NCBI GenBank assembly: GCA_019648995.1
Contig: BLXT01000835.1
Span: 122,406 to 159,502, forward strand
Length of the DNA: 37,097 nucleotides
Direction: 5' to 3'
From: Plakobranchus ocellatus
Taxonomy: Eukaryota > Mollusca > Gastropoda > Plakobranchidae
Shown: piece after piece, positions 1 to 12,800 of the stretch
Layout of the letters: the number at the start of each line of letters is the position of its first letter
Numbering within the stretch: the stretch's first letter is position 1
Position numbers and translations under genes: made by a program
Notes under the pieces: model-generated
The model's database searches: none
Told to the model about the DNA's origin: nothing
What the model saw: the letters and a program-made list of their open reading frames with translations, nothing else

Positions 1-725
1 GCCAATTTCAACACTCGATATGTTACAATCAAAACCCATCTGAAAGACATGATACGAAAACAAAAATCCTGCTCACCAACCCTTTTTTAACCTAGAAATA
101 AATTAGCCCAAGTGAAATATGAAAAGAATCTTATTATTTTTTTAACTTGTGAGATGCCACCCTCACTTCATCTGCTTAAATATCCCTTTTAATATTTTGA
201 TTTCCCAATAAGTATTAGTTAACTATCTAATTAGCCTCACAAAATTTCTTAATTTCATACTGTTATGGAGCTACCCTATTTCAAGGATAACTATTACAAT
301 TTGTATTAATTGGCAAATGCGTAGTATTTCAAAGATTCCTGATAGGACTGATTTCACTTAAGTAAAAAAAAAAAGATTGAAAACATTGAGATCTCTATTT
401 TTCACTATGCATTTCCAGAGCTGGGAATTGCAAAGCATAAAAACACTAAAATTTTATCATAAGCATCAAAGGCGCAAGGTATATCTTTTTTTTTTTTGGG
501 TAATTTCTAGTTTTTATGACTGTAAATAAAAATGAAAATAAAAGAAAAAGACAGAAGCATCTTTTGATGAGCAGACAACGTCCGCATGAGCTGAAATTCA
601 CCTTTAGGTGAATCAGCCTGATTTCATTGATGTTTATCTCTATAGCTGGCAATTTTAAGCCAATGCACAACTTGATATATATTTTTGGGAATGTCAAGAA
701 ACGTTGTAAAGTATGTGGTTCTTAC
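1..725. other. FIG4 intron 12 sequence at left edge
   Basis: AT-rich intronic sequence downstream of FIG4 exon 12. I looked for the next exon, which should encode the Cys-Val-Asp-Cys-Leu-Asp-Arg catalytic motif, and found no trace on the minus strand. No other gene or repeat is evident. Confidence 0.6.
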
Positions 726-842
726 TCTGGATCCTTGAGTAGGTAAGATGCTTGACTGGGCTGCACATTGAGAAATAGTCCAGTCTTCTTCATGCAGTAG
801 CGAGCAATGCGATTCAGCCTCAACATTACATCAGCATCTTTT
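726..842 (-). CDS. FIG4: FIG4 exon 12 (last in window)
   Basis: Encodes [20 protein letters not shown] then [18 protein letters not shown], matching human [20 protein letters not shown]. The acceptor follows a poly-T tract (tttttttag) and the donor is CCAGA|GTAAGAA, phase 2. The next exon, with the catalytic cysteine, is outside the window. Confidence 0.9.
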
Positions 843-3800
843 CTAAAAAAAAAAAAGTGAACGTAAATAAAAGACATAGGAAGATATAATAATATTCTAA
901 TAAAACAGGCATAGTATTTTATCTCACAATTATATTAAGGTAAAGTTACAATTCAAATCATCTATGTTTTTGCAATGATTAAAAAACAGATTTACTCAAT
1001 ATACAGAAAGCCGTGTCTATAAAATATTGAATCAGGATCAATATAACTATAGAAAAAAAAACTGATGCCAACATGTGATGGACACAATGCAAATGCACAT
1101 TATTAAATAAATTGATTGAAAAGAAATAGCTGGAGGGCAAAAAAATAGAACTGTTCCTTCTGAGTATTTTTACCTTTTATTCACTCTTGCCATGTCAAAA
1201 CGTATGTATTGGATGGCATGTTGCACGGGCAGAAACTGGTTTAGGTATTCAACTGTCTGGTAAAAGCCTTCACTCAAAATGCTCTCATGTCGCTTGTTTT
1301 CCTTTGTCTATAAAATTTGAAGTCCGAGGAAATATGATAATGATATTTTCAGCATCCAAAGGCATGCATTTATTCAAAATATATAGGAATACTCACCTTC
1401 TTATTTCACAGAATATCAACAGAATAACTACAAAAAAATGACCTTTAAATTTTTTTCACACAAATTGCATGTCTCAAAATAAGGCTACTGAAAATTTCCA
1501 AAGATTAACAAATAGCAAATCTATCTGATGAATCTAAAAAAAAAAGATACACATGGTCTCATTTTGCAGCAAAACTTGTTCATATAATGACAATTATAAA
1601 TCATGCTTATTTCCATTTAGAGATAAAAATTTAGGCAAAGATTATATACTAGGCCGCTGTAGCCAAATGAAGTACAGTACTGACCATATACTGACCACTG
1701 CCAATACTGCATTTCATTTGGCTATGTGACAACCAGCCTGGTCCTATTCAGGCGTACAAATGGAATAGCAATTGAATTTCATACACCAATAATTGAGTCA
1801 ATATTAGTAGAAAAAGCTGCAAATAATGGCTTTTTTCTTGACAAATTAAGTTCTGAAAGTTTTATACAGTTTGCCCAGACCAAAAAAAATTAGGTTTACT
1901 GATTTGAACAATGCTCATCAAAGATTGAAAAGTATAGAGAGATTCTGTAAATTGCAAAACAAATGGGTTTTTACACAAACAAATGGGTTGGTGTAAAAGT
2001 GATAGCAGCCAGTCAACTTTTACCAAATCTTGAAATTGTTTAATGGTATGAAAACTGGACATAAATCTCATAAAGCTTTGATAAATTGTATAAAATCTTG
2101 AATTTAATTGTCTTTGCAAAACAAAATATTGAGCTTTCCTATTTATATGGAAATGTAATTGTAAAGCAATGATATTTATCTAAATTCAATACCTTTACGA
2201 GGTTGAGCACAATCAGAGGAGCACCGTATCTACAAAGGAGCTGGTTAAAATGCATGCCTGCTGCACTCGAATATGGATCTCTCTGGTCCACTTGAAAAAA
2301 GTAAAATACCAAAACTGCTCTGTGTACTAAGTTGGAGTCTCAAAAAGATCAATACTAAGACTTTGTGTTGTAAAAAATTTTCATAGAGGAAATTGAGTTA
2401 TGAAGATATTAAGCACTGCATTTGAGGAAACAATTGCCCTCATGTACACAGGTCATTGATAAATATGAAAAAAATAAGCTGAAAAAAACAAATTAGCCCA
2501 CTATTTTGAACAAACCCATTTTTTTTTTCTATGTGAACAATTAAGAACTTTTTACATAATATTTGATTTTTTGGGCCTATATAACCTGTCCACAAAAAAG
2601 GTGATCTCAAGCTTTCAGACCCCCCGTAAGGCCAGCGCGCCAATCCAACACACAACAGAAGGACGCCAATACCACTTTTACTTAAGAAAATTAGCCTTCA
2701 GAGTCTTATCATATCTGCAAAAGTATTTTACAACTTTCATTATATATAAAAGTAGATTTTCTTACAATGAAGAAGTTGTTCTTATTTTATTATACATAAA
2801 AAGGATGACATTTTCAAAAAAAAAATTGTTTTTTCGATTCTCCTGCATGTTTAAAAACAAATACATGGGATATTAAAATAAATATACTACAAATAAATAT
2901 ACATCTCACAGCTTTCATAATATTATTTGTCAATGAAGATGATAAAAAGGCAGTTTAAGAAAAAAATCAAAACTCACCCAAAATAACAAATAAAGTAAAT
3001 GCTAAAAAATTACAACGTCAATAGACTGCTTTGATTTTCTTACATGAAATCGGAGGTTTGGGCACCATCTTTGCTATATCTTGAGACCAAAACAAAGGAA
3101 CTGAACCTCTGTGCTGCACGAAGGAAGAAACTTTCCCATGACTCAAAAATGTCACTGCAGTGTCTTGGACTATTTGCTCTGTCTCCACTTCATTCGCAAC
3201 ATAACCCTGAAATGTAACCCTTAGATATGTATGACAAATCTATGCTCTAAAATTAAAGAGTGACAAACTTGTCTATATCTGTTTTAATAAGTCATCATCT
3301 TAAGCAAACAGCATTTAAATGTCATCATTATACTGCTGTTTCTTCTTTATGTAGATCTTAAGAAAAGATTACGAAAAGTATTTGCACTATTTTTAAAACT
3401 TTGTATAAAGCAGTAACAAATTACAGAATGCACAACAAGGATATATACAACTTTTAAAAAGCGTTTGTATTTAACAGGAACAAATTAAAGGATGAACAAA
3501 GTACAGTACTGTAAAGCATGAGTTTAAAAGGTGTAGGCCTATTAATTGAAGAAATCTACTCAGATCTTACAAATCACCCAAAATTAACATAGTTTTAGTG
3601 GCATTAGATGTCTTATTAAGATTATTGTATTTTCTGCTGCATTCTTTCCATCTCTCCCATCTCCATCTTCCCCATAAATTGAAATGGGTGAGAACATTAT
3701 CACACTCTTACCTCCAAATTGGTGCCTCTCTTTAAGAATCTTGTTCCCGCAAACTGATTCGATCTTCGTCCCAGGACAGTCAGATATACTGACTTGCCAT

Positions 3801-6800
3801 AAACACAGACATCTATTAATATGTTAAGAAATATACTGGATATGTAAAATAAATATAACTTAGGTAATTTCTATACAAATTATTATTTTACCCTAATTAT
3901 TATCCTGCAAAAGTAGTAAGTTCTCGCCATAAAAGGCTGAATCCTGTCAGTTTTAGAAAATTATTCATAATGTTCACTCTTAGCTGTCAATAACTTCAAG
4001 AGACAGATTCTGTGTGGCTTTTTTTTTGTTCCAAATTTCTCAATTTGATCCAAAATAACCTTCATCAATCAATTCAGCAGTGTTAAATCAGAGAAAATCC
4101 ATTAAAAATTAGTCTTGTGATATCCTTAGTATGATATTTATTGGTAAATTGTGGGCCAAATCTATTGCAATTTTGTAGTTTCAACAAGAAACACAATATG
4201 TAGTACCTACCATACCCAAATTTTATTAATGACAAAAAAGCAAAGAAACCCATCTTTCCACCAGATTTCAGATTTCTTTTCTACTTAGTACTTTCATCTT
4301 AAAAGAAAACTGAAATTATTTCTCAAAAATTAAATTAAAAAGATAGGTTTTGAAAGAGCCAAAGAGAAGTTTTGTGAAAATCAAATTCCAAGTTGTCAAC
4401 AAATATAAAATGAAATTCTTTTACCTATAACATTCTGTCCAAAGAAAAAAATTTTTTTTTGCAGTTGATTTCAGCATCAACCACATGTATGCATGTCACA
4501 CCATGCCCAAAATTTATGCAAGAAGAAAAATATTGTATCAATTTGTCACAAAAAAACAACAAGTAATTAATGACACAAAACGAAATTAATGTCCTTTCAA
4601 TAATCACAAAAATATCAATATCAATATCTGAATTTGTTCCTCATAGAAGAATGAATGATAGGCAAATACGAGAAAAATCAATGACTTTTTTAGTCATCTT
4701 TTAAAGCAGAGTGTTGTACAGCTATTTGTAAGTATCTAGAGCTTTGTTTAAAAAAATCAACATGGCATTAAAAGAAAGGAAAGAAATTTTTACTGTGACA
4801 AAAAAAAAAAACCCACAGAAAAGAAAAAAACAGCTGATAGAGCAGAGTTTATTAATGGATTCTACAATGTAGTGCAACAAATTCCTTGTAATGTATTTGC
4901 AATATGAATCAAAGATCGTAAGCCATTCCTTTTTCCTTACAATGAAAAAAAGCACAATACATGAGCAAAAGATACTACTCTGGCCGATGAATCCATGAAT
5001 GATGTAGAGTATCCAGTCAGAATGAACCTTGTTTTCAAAAGGATCAAGCAAATGGTTATTCCACACAAATTTTCGGTTAGGAGCACTCTTCACTCCATAT
5101 ACTGTGGGAACTGTGAGGGAAATGTAGTGGGGAAAAAAAAGAATTTATTGACTCTGAGAATCATTAAAAAAAAACAACTTATCTAATAGTTTGCAGATAC
5201 AGAACAGTTTAATATCAGTTTATACAGGATATACAAAATAGTTTTACATTTGATACATTACATGCTGATATTTTCTCATGAGAAATAAAGTCTAAGAGAA
5301 ACTTTTCTTTCTCACCTACATTTTACACTCTTATTAAAAATCTCTGAAAAGCATTGGACACTTCAAAATTGCTAATGACCACAGTGCACTAATAACTAAT
5401 TTTCTTAAAAAACGTTCTTCTGTAAGCAACAATAAAAAAAAAAAAGTTGTACTTATTTTACTCTAAGTATGATGCAAGTACCGATTGCATCTGTGTTCAA
5501 TACCTTTTTTAATTTCCCTGTCACCCTGAGTTAAAATGTCTAGAGGGGAGTTTGTAGGAATGTTGTGTACTGATGCCAAGTCTTCAATACCAAAACCTTT
5601 ATCTGTGAGCTCTGACATAGGCACAGGCTGTTGTTGAGTACTGTCCTTTGCTTCAGCTCTGTCCCCGACCCCATCAGTGTCAGCATCTCCTTTAGCAAAA
5701 GCACTGGGCGTGAGCACAGGGTTAGGTTTGATGCCAGGCTCAGGATCAGAAAGAGGGTGAACCGCATTTTTGTTTTGACCACCTGGTGTGGGTTGATAGG
5801 TGTATGACTCCGCTTGACCAGAAGACGATTTAGCACTTGGACTGCAAGAGGGTGCCATGTTGTATTGAAGTGTGTGCGTTAGATCATAGCTATAACTGTG
5901 GAGGGAAGAAAGAAATTTACAAGAGAAAGATTAAATACAATTTATACTGAAGTATTTAAGATGAAGGAGGTAACACAAGCAAAAGAAAGAAAAAGCAAGG
6001 AGAGAAACAAGTCCTGTTTTATATGATTTTTAGTCATAGAAATCAAGTATTCAATTTTTTTACTTAGCATAGCTTGAAAGAGAGATGAAATTTGTGGTAT
6101 TCTATGAAAAAATTTGGGGAGTCATATTATTTTCATCCGTATGAAAATATTTTTCTCAACTACATTTTATGTTTCATTTACTTGGCATTGCTTTCCAGTT
6201 TGAAGTCTTAGGAAACTAAGCACTCTCATTAAATAGGAAAACAATGAAAGATTCTCAAAATATCCCGAACAAACTCTGTAATTCATTAGCTTTATGATTC
6301 AAAGCAGCACCTCAAAACTCAGTTGATTATTTAAGTCAGAAGAAAATATATTTTGGAAGTTATCTTTTGTTGGAACATTCTAGAAGATGATGGTGATGGT
6401 GATGCAATAACAATCTACAATGCACGGTTAATGAAATGTGGTTGAGAGCATTGAAACCATAGTGTGATTTTTAAATCCTATTACTTATTATAATCTGAAA
6501 AACAAATTTCCTCAGGACCTGCTGAACCATCAAATTCGCACATCTACATAAATATTTTGGTCAATTAGTGGATTTAAAAAAAAAAAAAAATTGAAGATCC
6601 CCGGCAGTTACAACTTAAAATATCTTGAGGCCCTTTCAAAAGAGTCATATGTCACTTTAAAGACATTTATTTTGTGACACTGAGAATATCTTCACATTTC
6701 TCTATGTTAGCTTTGTAATTATGAGAAGTTCTTTATAGGAATGAAATTATACTTATTCTTTGTCAGGATATAGAAATAAAAACATTGAACAAATGTGTTT

Positions 6801-9800
6801 AAAAAAAAAAAAAGGAAAAAAATTGTACTAAGAGAGTATTTTCCTCAAAAATATAAATTACAATATCCAACATAAAAGGAGGGGTTTATAGATGTGCCTC
6901 AAGATCAACTCCAACCATAATGAGTCAGAGCTTGCATTTAACATTTTCAAGGAAAAAAATGTTCTGAAATCAGTAAAAATTGAAGATGCATGTGTCCTGG
7001 CACACAATATATTGATATCCCATTTTCCCACTTACAAATCTTACAAATGGCAGTTACAAACTAATGAAAAGAGTAAAAACATTCAACATGCAACTTATGA
7101 CTCATTTTATTGGTTTCGAAAATAAGTTTGTTTCTTTAAACATATTTGATAAGAGTCTCAAAGACAGTTGTAACCAGATATTATTAAGAAACTAAAAGTT
7201 ACTTACAAAGTAAATTAATTGTAAATAAATATCAAACATAAAGCTTACAATCTATTATTTACTTTACCCTGACATAACAATTACAGCAAAACGTTTTGAT
7301 GTTTGCTTACTATTAATCTTTTTTCTTTACTTGATATATCAATTCAATTGCCATTGCAAACTTTGGATCCTAGATTTTATAATGTTTGTGGTGCTTCCTG
7401 ACCGGTGATCTTGCCCTTTTAAATATATTACCAATAGAGTCTGAAATAATTGTTGCTTATTTTTGTTTGTGTTTAACTTTTCTTAGGACAGAGCTTGATA
7501 TTTACACTTCTTGAAGGCACATTTATCTATATATGCATTAAGTTAATCGCCAAGCAGATTCTCTCACCTAAAGTAAAAATTGCTGGACAAATCAACATTT
7601 TGGAACATCTTTAGATATCTGAAAGAAAAAAAAATTACAAATCTGATTTTAACCAAACATAAAAGATTAGAGATTTTAAATACTTCAACAGACAAATCAA
7701 TACACTTTCAACTAATTTTGATAGTTTGTGTGAATTAACCAAAAATGAGCTGTATTGTGGCAAAAAGGGGTCCATATTGATTGAACAGATCTGGAAGAGA
7801 GCTCCACTTAGATATTAAATGCTATAAAATGGCAGTTACCCTAAACATTATGAGATACCTTTGGTTTAAATTTCAAGCATCATGACAACTGCCTCTAAAA
7901 TTTTTACTCTTGCTTTTGGCAAAAACCCCTTTATTATGGTACGGCACTATGCATTTACAAGCTTACTCATTGCAACAGATTATCTCTAGTGGGCATCGCA
8001 AACAGAATGAGTCATAATTACAGACCATTCTATTCATGTATATTGTTAACACAGAATAAGATGCTTTTTGAAAAAAAATTGATCATGGAAAATTGGGCTT
8101 TATGTATGCTAAGGAGGGATCACCTCAGCAATCAATTTATAGTAAATTTTGTCACCAACGCCTCCCCCCCCCATTTTGATGTAACACTACAGAGATACTG
8201 CAGGGTATCATCCATTTCATTTATTTGAAATGTTAATAGGACATCCCATTTTATTTTCTTATACAACTTGCTTATTCTAAAGAAAAAAAAATGTTAAAGT
8301 AAACTGCACTTTTACACAAATTGTGTTTTTCATTATTATATAACAATAAATAAATCATCTGATTTCAAAGAAAAAAAATTAAATGACAAACATAAATACC
8401 CTGATTTCCAAAGAAAAGAAAATAATTTATTTCACCTGCTTTCATCTTGGTGAATGACTCTGACAGTGTCATTTGGAATGTATATCATGGAAGTGTCCTC
8501 AATTTTATACAAAGTGTGAGGTCCAATAACAGCCGCTTTCTTTCTTTTTGTGATCAAAATCATATAATATCCCTCCATAAAACGAACAAAACCTGCAAAG
8601 TAAAAAATCATAAAAAAAATTATGATGATACTTGTTAGGACTAGGGTAGTTATGTTTTGATTTTAGCTGAGCAGAGTTGGATGTTTGGTGTGTGTGTGTG
8701 TGTTGTGATTGGTTGTTCAGGCCTCGTGACAACACAAGCCGGACGAAACTACAGATCAGCGGGATTTTGGCTCCAAGAAGAACACTCCTATTTTATCACT
8801 CTTATTGTACAGTCGTGAAACGGTCCTGGCGCAAGTTGTAGCGGATTCGTTGACTGGAGATAATACATTTTAACCTTCTTACCACCTGAGTGAATCTACG
8901 TTTGTATTTATTCCTGAGGCTGTGTGCCTAGCCAGATTGATGTCAAAGTCTATGAATTTATGTTTCCCTTGTGAAACTGGAACAGTGGTAAACGTAATTA
9001 AATGCATTGATATTTAATGCTTGAGGCTGTGTGCCTATGCAGACTACTGTCTACAGTTGACGTATGTGCAACTGAATTGGTACCATATCCTTTATCACTA
9101 GTTTTTATTGTCCCTCGCGTAAGGGCTTGTCACCTGGTCTGGTGAATGACAGTGTGTTGGAGTCAGAGAATGTAAGTGGAGAGCTTAAGGACACGGTTAG
9201 GACTATTATCACTGTGTAAGTCATGAACTGTTGAGCGGGACCCAGGTTGTGTCGGAACTGAAGATTTGGACATTTGACTGTTCCTATGAACTATATTCCC
9301 TATTCTACTACAAGTTCCACGGATGAGGACCTTCGATGGATTAAGTTTAGAAGAGTGTGCTTGTGCGAGTGAACAGTGTGGGGATTCATATCTATTAATT
9401 ATATCTATTGGTTGTACCTATAAGTCTATTGATCTAAGAAGTAGTTTTTGAGGAGAGTTTTCCTCGTGAGGGGATTAATTGGTACTAACTTATTTAATTG
9501 TATCAGATTTTGCAACGCAGATTCTGATTACTACCTATTGTTGCGCCTGCGTGCGTGTATTTTGTATTTGGCTCTCGTATCTATCCGTCTCCTTCTTTGT
9601 GTGACTTCCTATTTCTTGTAATATTTATTCGCTTATTATAATATAAGTTTTCTGTCGCCTATCCCCGGTGTTCTGTCTTTTGTTTGGTGTGAACCTCTCG
9701 TGCAGTCGATATAGTTAAGTTGTTGTTGTTGTTGTGAAGCTGTGCGTAACCAGTGACAGGCCGTGTGTCCGGCCCCAACGTATTTTTGAGGAGACGCTCC

Positions 9801-12800
9801 CAACAATACTCATCCTTTTGGCTAAAGGCAATAGCACAATAGAGCATGATCAGTTTTCTTTATCGCTGAATTTGACATCAGCTTTAAATGAATTAGGCTG
9901 TAAACTGCTGAGTTGCATATATTGCCCTGATTTGCTGGCACGTGTCCCAAACACTGGACATGTTATGTATTGCCGGGTTTTTTTGTCTACTTGTATTCAG
10001 AAACAAACAAAAGGCTTAATTCATAGCACTGTCACCTAAGATATCTTAGTTGAAAACTGAGTTGGGTCTGTTACTGTGCACTGCCGCCGATGACCCTGAA
10101 TGGCAGATAGCAGAGGCCCCATCCAAGTACTGCTGATTTTTTATTTTTTTTTATTAATATTTATAAAATTGTTATTATGTTGCTGCATTTTTGTTGAAGT
10201 AAAATAGAGAACTGAAGCAACAGTTTAGATGATGTCAAGATAGAGGAAAGTGTAGTAAAAGCATTGTCTGGACCATAGCTTTCTTAGACCTCCCCCCTCA
10301 ACAACATAAATTTACAAAAATATGTAAAGCAATTGAATTCAATCACGTATCACATTGACAGTTTTAAAACAATATATGGCTTTCAATCTTGAAAATAATT
10401 TAATAACTCTCAAAAGCTATGTTCCACATCATATGAATTGATAATACAAGGGCAGGCTGATAATTAAGTTCCGTTTGCTAATAACTCAGTCGATTTTTGT
10501 CACATCGATCTAAAATATTCATGCAAGAATGAAGACAGTTTTGGTGAAATGTGCATTTCAGACTGTGCAGTTCGCAAATGGGTGAGAATTTTTAAAGGGG
10601 AAGACCCCAGAGAGACAATTCTGCATGATCGAAAGCGTTCGGGTAAGCCCTTTTCCTCATCGGTCATGGCTCATCGAGAGAAAGTTGACTGCATGATTAA
10701 AGCAAATCGAAGGGTCAAACAAAAGGAAATTGCCAATGCAATAGGCATTTCGAAAGAACAAGTGCACCATATCGTCACACCTACTGGGTTACCGAAAAGT
10801 CTCTGCCCGTTGGGTCTCAAGACAGCTCACTGTAGAGATGAAAGCGCAGAGAAAGGACATGTGTTCTCAACTCTTAGAGCTTTCAACTGTCTTCATTCTT
10901 GCATGAATATTTGTAGCAGAACATCCCTCAGCTGCCAAAAACTCGATAACAGAGCGCTGTTTGATGAGAAGGTCATTGGATGTCACCATTGTCTCATGAA
11001 CATGGCTACACCATCACGTGTTGCGCGTCATTGCATTATGAGTACAAATGACGTCACACAAACTTGTTTTTCTAGTTAAGCCTAGAAAAATAGTTCGAGA
11101 CTATATGTATGAAATTTTAGGTCGATGTGACAAAAATCGACTGAGTTATTAGCAAACGGAACTTAATTATCAGCCTGCCCTCGTATAATTTTGTGCAAGA
11201 TGAATTACTCAAGCTTTTCTTGGTAATTCTCAAATTCTTAGCCTGGGGCTTTACAACATGATAGTCTTAGCCTATTTCTATTTGTAAGTTGATTTTACTT
11301 TATGGATATCAACGAAATTTATAAAAATGATAGATTTCTACGTTCTTCTGATCTGCATGAGCATTTAAAAAGTTTATACAAGATTTAGGATTTTTTTTTT
11401 TTCTGTTTAACAGCTATCTTGAAAAAAAAATTAAGAATAGACAGGGTTGCCAGTGGTCTCTGAGAAAAAATGGCAGGAAACTTATCGGTCCGCCTGGATT
11501 CAGGGGCCTCATTAGGTTCCAGAGGGGTCTCAAGGCAGCAAACCTCGAGTTATCAAAACCAATTATATTTTTGTTTGCTTTGTTGCTCAATGTTCCTTTA
11601 TATCAGTAAAGATGAAAGGCATGATATTTTGCAGGAGTTGCATTTAAAGAATCAGCTATTTCTAGCACTTGAATTAAAATGATTGTTGTTTGTTACCACA
11701 TCAAAATAATTTACAGCATAATTAAATTGTTCTGAAAGTAACTCGTAACCAATTCTATAAAGACTGGCCCTAGCTAAACTGATTTCATACTTTATTTGCA
11801 GAGCAATAACCCTACTTACAAGAACACAACCTTAAATCACTAGTTAAAAACTGAAGAAAACAAAAAAATTATTTTCAATAAAAATGAAGGATACCCTATT
11901 TCAAATAAATAATAATGCCGCTGTTTCAGCTTGGGTTGTTTCCCCTTTTTGCACTTTTCATCGATTAGATTGTGTAACTGTATTATTATTATTATTTAAT
12001 ATTATAAATTGTGTTTGCTTTTTGTGTGTGTGTGCTTTTTTTCTAATTGTTAAGTGTTGAAAATGCTCCTATTTTTTAAATATTCAGATACGGTACAAAT
12101 CATGTACAATGTACTTGTAATGTATTCACATCTGAATAGGCCTTGCTCTAGATCCAAGTCCACTAAATTAGATCTAAGACCACTATCTAATGCAGATTAA
12201 ACATTTACAAAATTTGAGTCTGACGTAGATAGAAATATACAAGAATTTTGAACTTGCCTAGAAAGAGGAGGGAGGGAGCAACAGAGAGATACACTCACAG
12301 AGCGAACAACAGCGGGAGGGAGAGAGAGAAAAAGAGTGGATAGTTAGGTTGGCGCATTTTAATGCATTATTTCGCTTACCAGTATGTAAACCTATTTAAA
12401 AAAAAAAGCCAGGCATCTCGGCCAGTATTATGGAAAGTAGTTTGTATTGACCATAATTTAACGCTTTAATCCTGTTATTAATATTAAAAGCATGCATATT
12501 CGGCACCTCAAGTTTCTTTAATAACAGATCTAAGGCTGTCTAGAGGGTTGAGGAACAACCTCTGATTTCTTTGATCTTTTGCCGATTTGGTTGGCTTACT
12601 ACACAAGGTCTAATATTGGATGTGCAAATAATACCATGGCTTACTTGTTTGCCTATCAATGGAAGATGCAATTATGTATTTTTTTAATACTCTGTTCAGA
12701 GCAGGAATAAAAGGCGATTTTTGTTTTTCTTTTTCAACATTGGGTTAGGATCGGGCATTAGAGTAATAGCTGTTGGGGCAGTAAATAAGTATGGCAAGAA

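Larger units (their letters stand above)
10447..11183 (+). mobile_element. Rearranged non-autonomous mariner element
   Basis: A 737-bp element flanked by TA on both sides (10445-10446 and 11184-11185). Its 70-bp terminal inverted repeats (10447-10516 and 11114-11183) differ at only two positions and begin CAAGGGCAGGCTG and CGAGGGCAGGCTG. It contains mariner transposase fragments on both strands. A second inverted repeat of about 28 bp (10513-10540 and 10885-10912) lies inside. The right arm therefore contains the transposase 5' end in minus orientation, while the middle is in plus orientation. The catalytic DDD region is absent, so the element could only move if helped by another transposase. 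Confidence 0.85.

Noticed and set aside
1-725. Search for the FIG4 catalytic exon
   Set aside because: No sequence encoding the Cys-X5-Arg motif or its neighbours was found; it must lie beyond the left edge.
4722-5093. 123-codon minus-strand frame as a separate gene
   Set aside because: Only 4976-5101 has FIG4 homology; the remainder is intron read-through past the GTATCT donor.
5463-5858. Possible free-standing minus-strand gene of 131 codons
   Set aside because: Its upstream extension encodes [12 protein letters not shown] of FIG4, and the end joins exon 7 in frame, so it is exon 6 of FIG4 with open intron sequence at its 3' end.
11441-11452. hAT-like terminus cagggttgccag
   Set aside because: The only inverted partner I noticed (ctggcaacccta, 19819-19830) is 8 kb away, in another gene and inside another element, so no element can be defined.
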